A stretch of 64,000 bases of DNA from Psychroserpens sp041224425 (GCF_041224425.1 NZ_JBGFGL010000070.1:1-64000), one strand, 5' to 3'; positions 8,904 through 18,302 are shown, counted from the stretch's first letter. Notes: generated by a model from the sequence alone, not told the origin. Numbers and translations are program-made.

Positions 8904-9506
8904 TTGGCTCTAATACTTAACTTTTCTGATTTTGATTTGGAATGCGGAACCGATGAAGCCGGAAGGGGCTGCCTTGCAGGTCCTGTAACCGCAGCTGCAG
9001 TAGTATTTGCTAAAGATTTCGAGAATGAAATCATTAAAGATTCCAAACAGCTTTCCGAAGACAAAAGACTTTATTTAAAACCGCTCATCGAATCTGAAGC
9101 TCTATCTTTCTCAGTAAGTCACATTCATGAGCACACCATAGACAAGATCAACATTCTCAATGCGTCTATATTGGCTATGCACGAATCCATTGCAAAATTA
9201 AACCCTGAACCAGAATTCATTATTGTTGACGGCAATCGGTTTAAACCTTACAAGAAAACACCACACCAAACCATCGTTAAAGGTGATAGCAAATATCTTT
9301 CAATTGCTGCTGCTTCAATTTTGGCAAAGACCTCGAGAGACCATTACATGGCCAAAATCCATGAAGAATTCCCGATGTATAATTGGCTACAAAACAAAGG
9401 GTATCCTACTAAAGAGCACCGAGAAGCCATAAAAAAATACGGCGTTACAAAATACCATCGAAAATCTTTTAGATTATTGCCAGAACAACTAAAATTAGAG
9501 TTCTAA
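8904..9506 (+). CDS. rnhB: ribonuclease HII
   Basis: A 200-residue RNase HII, which cuts the RNA strand of RNA-DNA hybrids and removes single ribonucleotides misincorporated in DNA. The N-terminal DEAGRG motif gives catalytic Asp17 and Glu18, the third acidic residue is Asp109 (FIIVDGNRF), and the block AAASILAKTSRDHYM carries the fourth. Its length is typical. The only start that keeps the full N-terminus is a TTG at 8904; no in-frame ATG or GTG lies upstream, and the next ATG would remove the DEAGRG motif. It is followed 29 bases later by a large lipoprotein gene. Confidence 0.97.
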   Translation: MALILNFSDFDLECGTDEAGRGCLAGPVTAAAVVFAKDFENEIIKDSKQLSEDKRLYLKPLIESEALSFSVSHIHEHTIDKINILNASILAMHESIAKLNPEPEFIIVDGNRFKPYKKTPHQTIVKGDSKYLSIAAASILAKTSRDHYMAKIHEEFPMYNWLQNKGYPTKEHREAIKKYGVTKYHRKSFRLLPEQLKLEF

Positions 9507-9511
9507 GTTTT

Positions 9512-9519
9512 TATATTTG
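9512..9519 (+). promoter_or_regulatory. promoter -7 box of the rnhB-adjacent lipoprotein
   Basis: TATATTTG, a perfect -7 box, lies 5 bases after the rnhB stop and 16 bases ahead of the next ATG (9536). The downstream gene may therefore have its own promoter. No clear -33 box. Confidence 0.5.
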
Positions 9520-9535
9520 TAAAAAAACTTACTTA

Positions 9536-11968
9536 ATGAGATACTTTTGGCTAATTCCCTTGTTATTACTGACTTTGTCAAGCTGCGAGAGGCGTCATCA
9601 ATCTTCATCAAACATTTACAGTTTCATTCCAGAAAACGCCTCCATCATCCTAAAAGCCAATTCGCTTGAAAGTTTAGAAAGCGCTACATCCCAAAACCAA
9701 TTATTGAAAGAGCTATTAACTTATTCCCAACTCAATCATTTTAAAACCAACATTGCGCCTGTTAAGCTGATCAAACCCCAAGAAGATCTTCTTATAACCA
9801 TATCGAAAGACTTAAACGACAGTCTCGAGGTGACTTTTATAACTAAGCAACATATTGGATTATTTGATGTAGACTCGATTCCGAATTTAATTTCAGAAAC
9901 ATTTACCAAAGGAGCCAAATCAATCACAAAGCTTGATTTTAATAAAAACATTTACTATACCTCAACCATCGACAGTGTGTTTGTGCTATCAAATCGATTA
10001 AAATTAGTTGAATCTGCTTTCGATAGAGGCACTGAACCTTCGCAATGGGAAAACCTTTTGGAGATTTCAAAAGACACTAAATCAGCTTCCGTATTAATGG
10101 ATTTGAAAAAAAATCAATTTAATCCACTATTTTACAAGTATGATTTCACTGAAGACCTTTCGTTTTCAAACATGTTGATGCTTGACATCGATATCAAACA
10201 AAACGATATTTTCTTCAACGGAATTACTAAGGCTACAGACTCTTCAAAAAGCCTAATCAATGTATTCAAAAATACCGTTCCACAAGAAAATAAGATTCCA
10301 ACCATCGTTCCCAATGATGCTGATTATTTTTTGAGCTTAACCTTTAATGATGTCAAGGTTTTTAGTGAACAGCTTTCAAAATTTAATGGCACTGATTCAA
10401 TTCAAGATGGAAAGTTAGTTTTTGAAACTATTACCGAAGCTGGACTGGTCGAAATAGACGGTAGAGATGCCTTCATTATAAAATCCATTGATGGTGAAAC
10501 CACTCGAAGCAATCTCCCTCAAAACGCATACTCAAGTTTTCGTTCGTTTGATATTTACAATTTGGATAACGTCGAATTGTTCAAATCTTACTTCAATCCG
10601 TTTTTTGCGACTGCCAATGTCAATTATTACACGTCAATTGATGATTTCTTCATTTTTTCTGAAAATACCGATATTTTGGAAACTATTATATCAAACTACC
10701 TAAACAGCACTACATTGTATGAAAGTGTAAAATTTCAAGAAATCATGGAGCATTTGAGCGATGAATCCTCAATGTTTGTTTACGCCAATCCATCAGCCTT
10801 AAACTCAATCATGAATCTCAATTTTAATGACGATAAAAACTTAAATCTTAAAAACTACCAATCTTCTGCCATTCAATTCGTTTACGATACAGATTACGCT
10901 CATGTCAATGCAGCATTAAAAACCTACAAGACTAAATCTACAAACAGTTCTGTGTCAGAAGACATTAACATCACTATGGACGAAACCATTCTGACCAACA
11001 TACAACTGGTAGACAATCACACAAACAACCAAAAAGACATCATTGTTCAAGATCTAAATAACAATCTATACCTTATTTCAAATCAAGGAAAAATCTTTTG
11101 GAAGAAACAACTCGATAGTAAAGTCATTGGAAATATTGAGCAGATTGATATGTTTAAAAACGGACGATTACAATTGGCTTTCGCTACATCCAAAAAATTA
11201 TATGTTATTGATAGGAATGGCAAAGATGTGGCTCCATTTCCTAAAGTATTTAATGATGACATCACCCAACCATTATCTGTTTTTGATTATGATAACAAAC
11301 GTGATTATCGATTAATGGTTACCCAGGGGAAAAATGTCTTCATGTATGATCAAAAAGGACAGGTTGTTAATGGATTTAAATACGAAAAAGCAAACAAGAA
11401 TATCAACACACAACCTAAACACTTCCGAATAGGAAGAAAGGACTACATTGTTTTTGCCGATGGAAATAAAATGGAAGTTTTGAGTCGTGTTGGCAAAAGA
11501 CGTATTGATGTAAAAGAACAAATCGATTTTTCTGAAAATGAAATTTATTTGTACAGAAACCATTTCACCACCACAAACCGTTCAGGAGAACTTTTAGAAG
11601 TCAATCAAAATGGCCAGGTAAGCCACAAAAATCTAAGCTTAAATGAAAAGCATTTTGTAACCACAACCAGCAAAACCTTGGTCACACTATCAGAAAATAA
11701 ACTGACGATTAAAAGCAAGACCATCGATTTGGATTTTGGCGATTATACCACTCCAAAAATCTTCTATATCAATGACAAAATTTATGTTAGCACCACTGAT
11801 AGACAAGCCAAAAAAGTATACCTTTTTGACAGTCAGGCAAAATCCATAAAAAATTTCCCTGTCTACGGTACTACAGCAATTGAAATGGAAAACATAGACA
11901 ACGACAGTGCTTTGGAGGTGCTTGTCAAAGGAGAAGACAAGAGTATTATAATCTATGAAATGAATTAA
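9536..11968 (+). CDS. large lipoprotein of unknown function, propeller-like C-terminus
   Basis: An 810-residue lipoprotein (lipobox LTLSSC, Cys17). The N-terminal half (about 20-470) is a mixed alpha/beta region without a motif I recognise. The C-terminal half (about 490-810) contains repeated blades of the kind 'GKIFWKKQLDSKVIG', 'KLYVIDRNGKDVAPFP', 'NVFMYDQKGQVVNGF', 'KVYLFDSQAKSIKNFP', which look like a PQQ or FG-GAP type beta-propeller. No catalytic residues are evident. It sits directly after rnhB, an arrangement I believe is common in Flavobacteriaceae, but the functional link is unknown. It is probably anchored in a membrane and periplasmic or surface-exposed. Confidence 0.75.
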   Translation: MRYFWLIPLLLLTLSSCERRHQSSSNIYSFIPENASIILKANSLESLESATSQNQLLKELLTYSQLNHFKTNIAPVKLIKPQEDLLITISKDLNDSLEVTFITKQHIGLFDVDSIPNLISETFTKGAKSITKLDFNKNIYYTSTIDSVFVLSNRLKLVESAFDRGTEPSQWENLLEISKDTKSASVLMDLKKNQFNPLFYKYDFTEDLSFSNMLMLDIDIKQNDIFFNGITKATDSSKSLINVFKNTVPQENKIPTIVPNDADYFLSLTFNDVKVFSEQLSKFNGTDSIQDGKLVFETITEAGLVEIDGRDAFIIKSIDGETTRSNLPQNAYSSFRSFDIYNLDNVELFKSYFNPFFATANVNYYTSIDDFFIFSENTDILETIISNYLNSTTLYESVKFQEIMEHLSDESSMFVYANPSALNSIMNLNFNDDKNLNLKNYQSSAIQFVYDTDYAHVNAALKTYKTKSTNSSVSEDINITMDETILTNIQLVDNHTNNQKDIIVQDLNNNLYLISNQGKIFWKKQLDSKVIGNIEQIDMFKNGRLQLAFATSKKLYVIDRNGKDVAPFPKVFNDDITQPLSVFDYDNKRDYRLMVTQGKNVFMYDQKGQVVNGFKYEKANKNINTQPKHFRIGRKDYIVFADGNKMEVLSRVGKRRIDVKEQIDFSENEIYLYRNHFTTTNRSGELLEVNQNGQVSHKNLSLNEKHFVTTTSKTLVTLSENKLTIKSKTIDLDFGDYTTPKIFYINDKIYVSTTDRQAKKVYLFDSQAKSIKNFPVYGTTAIEMENIDNDSALEVLVKGEDKSIIIYEMN

Positions 11969-12015
11969 AAAACACCTACCAATCATACATTTATTTCATC
12001 TATCCATACATCTTC

Positions 12016-12047
12016 TTTGCATTTATTTTATTTAATAGCTACCTTTA
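12016..12047 (+). promoter_or_regulatory. promoter of the OmpA-family gene
   Basis: TTTG (12016-12019), 20 bases, TACCTTTA (12040-12047). Both boxes fit the Bacteroidota consensus with one mismatch at the last base of the -7 box. The ATG is at 12076. Confidence 0.6.
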
Positions 12048-12075
12048 AAACCGCTATTAATCAATCTATTATAAC

Positions 12076-13626
12076 ATGTCGTATAAAATCTCCTTATGCT
12101 CTACAATAAGCACTTTGTGCTTGATTTTATTTATCTCTTTTAATCTCGAAGCACAGACCAAACGTTTAAAACGACCAAAAAGTTCGGTTGGAGTTTCTAG
12201 TGTCGATAATTTTGTACGGGAATCTTTTGACCTTTATGATAAAGTGTATAAATACGATGGTTATGCTGCAGCTGGAACACCATTAGATGACAATGACATC
12301 GATGTACTAGAGGATGCACTTGTTGAGCTAACTGCTTTAAGTGAAAATGCACCAAATATTGTTTCCGATTTGGATGGTGTAGGAGTTCTTAAGCAAGGGA
12401 AAGCAACACTTCAAATCAACAAAGCAAAAAAAGCATTGGCTTACAGTACAAAAACGGCCAAGGAATTATTATTAGGCGAAAGAGAGCATCAAAACAAAAA
12501 GGATGATGAATCAGATGCTAATGAAGGAAACTCAAACAATAATGAATCAACAGACAAAAAAGATGACAATAAAACCTCTACGACGCCAGAACAAGTTTCA
12601 AATGTTTCTGACAACCTAGAAGTTCTTAGCAAGTTTGATTTTGTTCCAGGTGATAAATTGTTGTTTTTTGACGATTTTTCAAGAGATTTTGTTGGTGACT
12701 TTCCATCTAAATGGAACACAAATGCTTCTGGTGAAGTCGTAAAAGTCAATGGCGAAAACTGGTTTGAGCTGAAGCCTGGCTATGGTATATTTTTCATTCC
12801 AGATGTTAAGGATTTACCTGAAGATTACAGCATTGAATTTGATATTTTAACACAAGGTGTGGGCAAAAACACATCGTCAACAGCAAGATTACACGTTATT
12901 TTAAGTGACAATCTCAAGTTTGATGAAGGCCAGGAACATTATGCGCAAGTTTCTCTCCCTTTTGGTCAATACGGTGTATTTAATATTAGAGCCTATAACT
13001 TTTTTAATGGTGGTGCTGGTGACATCAATTCCCAAGTTAAAGCAGACATAAGAGATGAAGTTCTCAACCAACCTCATATTTCTATCTCAGTTACTAAAAA
13101 GCGCTATAGACTTTGGGTGAATGAAGTGAAATATCTAGACATTCCTAGGTTTATTCAAGAAGATAAGGTTCTGAACCATATCAAGTTCCATATCAATAAT
13201 TTTAAAGATGGCGAAGAGCGTCTTTTTATCAAGAATTTAAAAGTGGCTGAAGGCGGAGTCGATCTCAGACGAAAGCTTATGGCAGATGGCAAGATTTCAA
13301 CTAACGGAATACTATTCGATTCTGGTTCTGCAAAAATAAAGAAACAGTCTTATGGCATTATAAGACAGATTTCCCAGGTGTTGATGCAAGATGAAAGTAT
13401 GGCTTTAAAAATTGTTGGCCATACCGACTCAGATGGAGATGATTCCAGTAATTTAAAATTGTCTCAAGCACGTGCCAACTCAGTTAAACAAGCCCTAGTT
13501 GATGTTTACAAAATCAATGGAGACCGTCTTACCACAGATGGCAAAGGTGAAGCTGAACCTGTAGCAGACAACTCATCCAACGAAGGGAAATCACAAAACC
13601 GACGCGTCGAATTCATACGGCAATAA
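12076..13626 (+). CDS. OmpA-family peptidoglycan-binding protein
   Basis: A 516-residue exported protein (signal peptide about 1-26). Three parts can be seen. An N-terminal helical region is followed by a low-complexity Asn/Asp/Lys/Ser linker (about 140-180). A central jelly-roll-like domain (about 195-400) starts FFDDFSRDFVGDFPSKWN. The C-terminal OmpA domain (about 405-516) has NGILFDSGSAKIK, the conserved IVGHTDSDGD and LSQARANSVKQAL blocks and the closing NRRVEFI motif. OmpA domains bind peptidoglycan and tether the outer membrane to it. The central domain may bind another ligand; that is inference. It has its own promoter and terminator. Confidence 0.9.
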   Translation: MSYKISLCSTISTLCLILFISFNLEAQTKRLKRPKSSVGVSSVDNFVRESFDLYDKVYKYDGYAAAGTPLDDNDIDVLEDALVELTALSENAPNIVSDLDGVGVLKQGKATLQINKAKKALAYSTKTAKELLLGEREHQNKKDDESDANEGNSNNNESTDKKDDNKTSTTPEQVSNVSDNLEVLSKFDFVPGDKLLFFDDFSRDFVGDFPSKWNTNASGEVVKVNGENWFELKPGYGIFFIPDVKDLPEDYSIEFDILTQGVGKNTSSTARLHVILSDNLKFDEGQEHYAQVSLPFGQYGVFNIRAYNFFNGGAGDINSQVKADIRDEVLNQPHISISVTKKRYRLWVNEVKYLDIPRFIQEDKVLNHIKFHINNFKDGEERLFIKNLKVAEGGVDLRRKLMADGKISTNGILFDSGSAKIKKQSYGIIRQISQVLMQDESMALKIVGHTDSDGDDSSNLKLSQARANSVKQALVDVYKINGDRLTTDGKGEAEPVADNSSNEGKSQNRRVEFIRQ

Positions 13627-13655
13627 GGCAACCAAATCTCAAGTCCCCAAACCTT

Positions 13656-13686
13656 AAAACACCAAAGTTTTTCTTTGGTGTTTTTC
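13656..13686 (+). terminator. intrinsic terminator after the OmpA-family gene
   Basis: A perfect 12-bp stem (AAAACACCAAAG / CTTTGGTGTTTT) with a TTTTT loop and a following T run, 30 bases after the stop codon. Confidence 0.92.
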
Positions 13687-13735
13687 TTTACATTTTCAGT
13701 CTATTTGAGTAGTATTGCATCTCAAAATCGATATC

Positions 13736-14785
13736 ATGATCAAACGAACAAAAGCATCCATTTCAAAGTGCATTCTTCATAAAGTTGGCAATAAATTCAA
13801 TAGCACAAGAAATGCGTTTTCTGAACAGGAACTTGAGTTTGACGAAATGAGTTATGATCTTATTTTGCCTTATTTATTGCGTCCGTTCGGGAATCTTTCT
13901 GAAACTTACAGGTTTAATCACCATTCCAATATCGAATTAAACGAAATCAATAGTTATGCTTCAGAATTGCTCAATGATGATTCCAATTTTATAGAGATTT
14001 CAAAACACATCGTCAACCATTTGTTTGAACAATCCAATTCGGCACAAATCAAAACAGGTGATGTCTTGGTATGCCTGTTTCATGATATCCAGTATGAAGA
14101 TTATTCCACAGATGCTGTTGGAATTTTCAAAATTGAAAATAAATCGCATTTCTTTCAAACCTTTTTAGAAAACGGCAGTTACGATTTGATCACCCAAAAA
14201 GGAATTTCGACCAAAAAAGTAGATAAGGGTTGTTTAATTTTAAATGCTTCAGATGCTGAAGGAAAAATCATTTTGAGTGTTGATCACAACAATTATGATA
14301 CACAATACTGGACCAAACATTTTTTGAATGTTACATATCCCGATGATTCCAACGAACATACCAAGAACTACATAGAAATGTGCCGTGAATTCTCAAAGGA
14401 AGTGATGCAGCCTCAGTTTGGCGGACAAGAACAAAGTAATTTTTTGGCGAAAACAGTAGACTTCTTCAAAGAGCATGAAATCGCTAATATTGAGACTTTT
14501 AAGGAAGAGGTTTTTGAAAAAGATGATGCTTTGGAACTTTTTGAAGATTTCAAAAAAACTTACGAAGCTGATCATAACATAGTGATTCGAAACCAGTTTG
14601 ATGTATCTGAAGTGGTTTTAAAGAAGCAAAAGCAAAAAATCAAAACCGAAATAAAATTAGACACTAACATCCAGATTAAATTAGATGTTGATGCTCCAGA
14701 TGCTTCAGCAGAATACTTGGAACGTGGCTATGACGAGATTAAAAAAATGCACTATTACAAAGTATTTTTTAATGAGGAAGGTTAA
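13736..14785 (+). CDS. nucleoid-associated protein, NdpA/YejK family
   Basis: A 349-residue cytoplasmic protein of the 37-kDa nucleoid-associated (NdpA) family. The N-terminal segment SKCILHKVGNKFN and the block LVCLFHDIQYEDY fit bacterial members; family proteins associate with the nucleoid, and their precise role is unsettled. I chose the ATG at 13736. A TTG at 13715 would add seven residues, but it lies inside a TAGTATTG sequence resembling a -7 promoter box. The gene follows the terminator of the OmpA-family gene and is 9 bases ahead of a lipocalin-like lipoprotein, with which it may be co-transcribed. Confidence 0.85.
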   Translation: MIKRTKASISKCILHKVGNKFNSTRNAFSEQELEFDEMSYDLILPYLLRPFGNLSETYRFNHHSNIELNEINSYASELLNDDSNFIEISKHIVNHLFEQSNSAQIKTGDVLVCLFHDIQYEDYSTDAVGIFKIENKSHFFQTFLENGSYDLITQKGISTKKVDKGCLILNASDAEGKIILSVDHNNYDTQYWTKHFLNVTYPDDSNEHTKNYIEMCREFSKEVMQPQFGGQEQSNFLAKTVDFFKEHEIANIETFKEEVFEKDDALELFEDFKKTYEADHNIVIRNQFDVSEVVLKKQKQKIKTEIKLDTNIQIKLDVDAPDASAEYLERGYDEIKKMHYYKVFFNEEG

Positions 14786-14794
14786 CTTACACCT

Positions 14795-15298
14795 ATGAAA
14801 AATCCTCTGTTATATATATTTGTATTTCTTTGTTTAGCATGCAGCACAGACAAGAAACCTCCTTTTCAACTAACCGAAAATGCTGAAAACCTTATTGCTG
14901 GTGATTCTTCAAAAACCTGGAAGTTGGCAAAACGTTTTAACAACAATACAAGGATGAACATGGGCGACTGTTTTTTGTCGTATCGAGTAACCTATGTCAA
15001 CAATCATACAATGTATGATAATAATGGTGAACAAGAGGATTGTGGAGAAACTCTAAGAGCAAGTTGGTCACTTTACCACAGTAAGGACAATTATCCGTAC
15101 ATAAAGCTTAAAGGTGAAAAATTAAAAGAGCTTTTGGGTTTAGAGAATGATTATAAGTTCTTTAAAATATTGAATCTAAATGACACGCTACTCATCCTAG
15201 AATTCAAACACAAACAATATGCTTCAAAAGCTACCACAATTGTAGACATAATGGTACCTGAGGATACAACTGTTAAAGACAGGGATTTTCATTGGTAA
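14795..15298 (+). CDS. lipocalin-like lipoprotein
   Basis: A 167-residue lipoprotein with lipobox LCLAC (Cys16). The mature part opens with GDSSKTWKLAKRFNNN, the typical start of small lipocalin-like domains in this phylum (K-x-W-x-L), and contains a Cys pair (MGDCFLSY and EQEDCGETL) that could form a disulfide. The end ILEFKHKQ fits the last barrel strand. Ligand unknown. It is 9 bases downstream of the NdpA-like gene and converges on lipB. Confidence 0.7.
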   Translation: MKNPLLYIFVFLCLACSTDKKPPFQLTENAENLIAGDSSKTWKLAKRFNNNTRMNMGDCFLSYRVTYVNNHTMYDNNGEQEDCGETLRASWSLYHSKDNYPYIKLKGEKLKELLGLENDYKFFKILNLNDTLLILEFKHKQYASKATTIVDIMVPEDTTVKDRDFHW

Positions 15299-15335
15299 GT
15301 CATTTAGAATTAAAAACGATTGAATTACCCAATTG

Positions 15336-16031
15336 CTATAATTCTGCTTCAAAGAGTGTTTTAAAGTGCTTTATTAGCTTAGATTTAACCTCAGCTTCAT
15401 CAACTTTATCCATACCTAATTCCACATTGAGAGAGGTCACAGCTTTTCCACGTATACCACAAGGAATAATATTGTCAAAATAGCCCAAATCGGCGTTGAC
15501 ATTTAAAGCAAAACCATGCATCGTTACCCAACGGCTGGCGCGAACTCCCATCGCACAGATTTTTCGTGCAAATGGTGTACCAACATCCAACCAAACACCT
15601 GTTTCGCCAGGACTACGTTCAGATTGAATACCATATTCAGCAAGTGTAAGAATGATCATTTCCTCTAAAAAACGCAAGTACTTATGGATATCGGTAAAGA
15701 AATTATCCAAGTCCAAAATAGGATAACCTACAATTTGCCCAGGTCCATGATACGTAATGTCTCCTCCTCTATTGATTTTATAGAAAGTGGCATCTTTTTC
15801 CTTGAGCTGTTCCTCATTAAGTAAAAGATTTGACATGTCTCCACTTTTTCCCAAAGTATACACATGAGGATGCTCAACAAACAAAAAATGATTTGATGTC
15901 GGTAAGCTCAGGTTTTCTCTGCGGTTTTTGATTTTGGTATCTAAAATAGACTTGAACAAGGTTTCCTGGTAATCCCAAGTGGCTTTATAATCCTTGTTAC
16001 CTAAATCTTCTAAAATGACGGATTTATTCAA
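15336..16031 (-). CDS. lipB: octanoyl-[acyl-carrier-protein]:protein transferase LipB
   Basis: A 231-residue LipB, which moves octanoate from acyl carrier protein to lipoyl domains of 2-oxoacid dehydrogenases and the glycine cleavage system, the first step of lipoate synthesis. The signature RGGDITYHGPGQIVGYPI (from Arg88) is intact, as are the catalytic Lys157 (in KICAMGVR) and Cys191 (in IIPCGIRGK). The length is normal. It lies 4 bases after the upstream lipoprotein gene, so the two probably share a transcript. No lipA is present in this window. Confidence 0.96.
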   Translation of the reverse strand: MNKSVILEDLGNKDYKATWDYQETLFKSILDTKIKNRRENLSLPTSNHFLFVEHPHVYTLGKSGDMSNLLLNEEQLKEKDATFYKINRGGDITYHGPGQIVGYPILDLDNFFTDIHKYLRFLEEMIILTLAEYGIQSERSPGETGVWLDVGTPFARKICAMGVRASRWVTMHGFALNVNADLGYFDNIIPCGIRGKAVTSLNVELGMDKVDEAEVKSKLIKHFKTLFEAEL

Positions 16032-16035
16032 GGTA

Positions 16036-16821
16036 TTAATCTTCTAAGGTCACATCTAAAATCGTATTTTCAGGATGTCTAACCATATCCAAAAATTTGA
16101 TGGTAACGGAAACCGATTTTCCATCGTCACTAATTTGAGCATTCTTATTGCTCACAGATTTAATCGGTTTTGGAAAATGATATAGCAAGGTGTAAGACAT
16201 CGCCTCAAACATGGCTTCAGCTTCACCCATTTCGGCTATTTCGTTATTCAGAGCTTCAAGATCTTCTTCAGACTGCTTAAAATCTTTTTTTAGAAATCTC
16301 GAAAAGGTTTTGCCATCATAATTATAATCAACATACTCCAACATATTTTCAGAGGCTTTGGTTACGGCACTGTTATCCATTTGAGAGTATTGCGGATTTT
16401 CCCTTGAATTCATTTTTTTGGCTTGATCAATTTTGTCTAAAGCATTTGGCAAATCAGCTAAACTCGTAAATGAAGCTCCAAAACCAAACTTCATAACACC
16501 ATTAGCTTCATCCATATTCATCTTCATGACAATATCTTCTAAAGCTTTCAATTGTTCTTGTTCTTCAACTGGGAGTTGGGCAATACTATCGGCTTTTTCA
16601 ACAAGGAGATCCTTAAAGTAAACCACACTGTCAAGCTTTACTTTTTCCTTTTTTTCCTTAGATTCTTGCTCTGTCATACCTTCAACAGCTTTCATAACCT
16701 CACCCATATCATAACTCATAACGAATTCACCAGAACCATCTTCATTAAAAGTAATTTCTTCAGTAAAATTGCAACTTGACAAAATAAGAAGTGAGAACAA
16801 TCCAAAAATTAAGCGTTTCAT
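16036..16821 (-). CDS. lipoprotein of unknown function upstream of lipB
   Basis: A 261-residue lipoprotein (lipobox LLILSSC, Cys17) opening with NFTEEITFNEDGSGEFVMSYD, a pattern shared by many small flavobacterial lipoproteins that begin with a beta-meander. The middle is rich in Glu, Lys and Met with probable amphipathic helices. No enzyme motif is seen. A TATCTTTG promoter box is at 16846-16853 and lipB follows 4 bases after its stop, suggesting an operon of the two. Confidence 0.7.
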   Translation of the reverse strand: MKRLIFGLFSLLILSSCNFTEEITFNEDGSGEFVMSYDMGEVMKAVEGMTEQESKEKKEKVKLDSVVYFKDLLVEKADSIAQLPVEEQEQLKALEDIVMKMNMDEANGVMKFGFGASFTSLADLPNALDKIDQAKKMNSRENPQYSQMDNSAVTKASENMLEYVDYNYDGKTFSRFLKKDFKQSEEDLEALNNEIAEMGEAEAMFEAMSYTLLYHFPKPIKSVSNKNAQISDDGKSVSVTIKFLDMVRHPENTILDVTLED

Positions 16822-16845
16822 TTAAAAAGATTTAAAATTAAAACG

Positions 16846-16853
16846 CAAAGATA
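16846..16853 (-). promoter_or_regulatory. promoter -7 box of the lipoprotein-lipB pair
   Basis: TATCTTTG on the minus strand, an exact TAnnTTTG match, 24 bases ahead of the ATG at 16821 and 4 bases past the stop of the small yqaE-like gene. Confidence 0.6.
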
Positions 16854-16857
16854 CGAT

Positions 16858-17016
16858 TTATCTTTCAGGATTATTAAGAATGATCAATGCGGCAATAACA
16901 CCTGGAACCCATCCGCAAAGCCACAATAAAAAAACGATTAAAATAGAGCCACATCCCTTTCCTATAACAGAAAGTGGCGGACAAATGATTGCGAGAACAA
17001 CTCTCCAAAAACTCAT
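16858..17016 (-). CDS. YqaE/Pmp3 family small membrane protein
   Basis: A 52-residue protein (MSFWRVVLAIICPPLSVIGK at the start, ending in ILNNPER) made of two hydrophobic helices. The CPPLSV motif and the LWLCGWVPGVIAALIIL second helix are diagnostic of the Pmp3/YqaE family, which is found in bacteria, plants and fungi. Members affect membrane potential and salt or stress tolerance, but the mechanism is not settled. The gene was found by reading the gap; it is intact and has a clean ATG and TAA. It is divergent from the LuxR-type regulator at 17136, so the 119-base gap is shared. Confidence 0.93.
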   Translation of the reverse strand: MSFWRVVLAIICPPLSVIGKGCGSILIVFLLWLCGWVPGVIAALIILNNPER

Positions 17017-17135
17017 ATGATATTTTTTGATGATGAAATACTACATGTATGACGCCAACTCAAAGACATTGTTACAGTAAAGCGTCTTGTTCTACCAATG
17101 TTTTCAATTCAAAGAAATTATAGTAGTTTAGTGGC

Positions 17136-18194
17136 ATGCGAATTTATAAATTCTTCATTATCCTATTCCTCTTTGGGCAATTGTCTTTTGCGCAACACGT
17201 TTTTGACGGATTTATTGACAATGACCGATGGCATAATGATGTGTATCTTTCAATTATTGAAGACTACAGAACCATTGATGGTATCAACGATGAGCAAATC
17301 ATAACTAAAGTTTCTGCTGATAGTTCTGGATATTTCAGATTTGAAGGTGATCAATTGGAAAGTCAGCAAAAAATTTACAAACTTCACGTAGACAACTGTA
17401 ATTCGTATAACCAGAGCAGTAATCACTTTGATGGTCATTGTGAAGATAGTAGAGCCATTTTGTTCATTGCAAAAAACAAGGATACCATAAGTTTTCCTTT
17501 GTCATTCGAAGCACAAATGTTTTGTGATATTGAGTCCAACAATCCTAAAACCTCAGCTTTTATTCGAATAGATTCCATTAAGGAACAAATGAAGCTTTCC
17601 TATGCTGAATTTAGAAGTAAGGCCAATCGGAAACTCAATAACAAAAAATGGTTCAAAACCCTTCAACAGTTTGGTGAGCAATTAGATGAACCTTTGGCAG
17701 AATTGTACATTTTTGCTTTTCTATCAGATCGTGGCAATCCGTTTCATGATTATTATTTAGAAGATTTGAAGGACAATTCCTATTATGATAAATTACTCAA
17801 AAGATTAGAGGATAACTATCCTAATTCGAATTACTCAAACCAATACAAATCTGAAATTACCTCTGATCGATTTATCATTACAAAGACGACTGAAAAATCA
17901 AGTTTTAATTGGATTTACCTCGTTTTAGGACTATTATTAGTTTCCATAGCACTTAATATTTGGTTGGTATGGAAATCGAAACAAAAACAACATAGGCAAT
18001 ATTCTGAAGCCAAGGAACAGCTAACCAAACAAGAGCAAAATGTTTTGGAACTTTTACTTCAGAACAAAAGCAATAAAGCCATTGCTGAAAGCCTTTTTGT
18101 AAGTGTTAGTACAGTTAAAACGCATGTTAACAATGTATACAAAAAACTGAATGTCAATTCTAGAGACGAGCTAAAATCGCTGTTTAACAGTTAG
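17136..18194 (+). CDS. membrane-anchored LuxR-type transcriptional regulator
   Basis: A 352-residue protein with an unusual layout: signal peptide (about 1-19), an extracytoplasmic domain (20-255), one transmembrane helix (about 258-279, WIYLVLGLLLVSIALNIWLVW), a short basic coiled linker, and a C-terminal LuxR-type helix-turn-helix (about 295-350, with NKAIAESLFVSVSTVKTHVNNVY). It would sense something outside the cytoplasm and act on DNA directly, as a one-component system with no kinase. Such proteins are fairly common in Flavobacteriaceae. Target genes are unknown; the DUF1573 and thioredoxin genes just downstream are candidates. Confidence 0.88.
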   Translation: MRIYKFFIILFLFGQLSFAQHVFDGFIDNDRWHNDVYLSIIEDYRTIDGINDEQIITKVSADSSGYFRFEGDQLESQQKIYKLHVDNCNSYNQSSNHFDGHCEDSRAILFIAKNKDTISFPLSFEAQMFCDIESNNPKTSAFIRIDSIKEQMKLSYAEFRSKANRKLNNKKWFKTLQQFGEQLDEPLAELYIFAFLSDRGNPFHDYYLEDLKDNSYYDKLLKRLEDNYPNSNYSNQYKSEITSDRFIITKTTEKSSFNWIYLVLGLLLVSIALNIWLVWKSKQKQHRQYSEAKEQLTKQEQNVLELLLQNKSNKAIAESLFVSVSTVKTHVNNVYKKLNVNSRDELKSLFNS

Positions 18195-18302
18195 TTACAA
18201 AATTCAACCCTAGTACTAGTCCTTTTTTCCAACCCTTAATAGTCCTACATTTTTAAATCAATCCTTGAAGTTTGTAAGGTATGAATCAAAAAATCAAACC
18301 TT

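Noticed and set aside
17051..17086. GACGC/GCGTC dyad between yqaE and the LuxR gene
   Set aside because: Only 5 bp with a 26-base loop; not distinguishable from chance.
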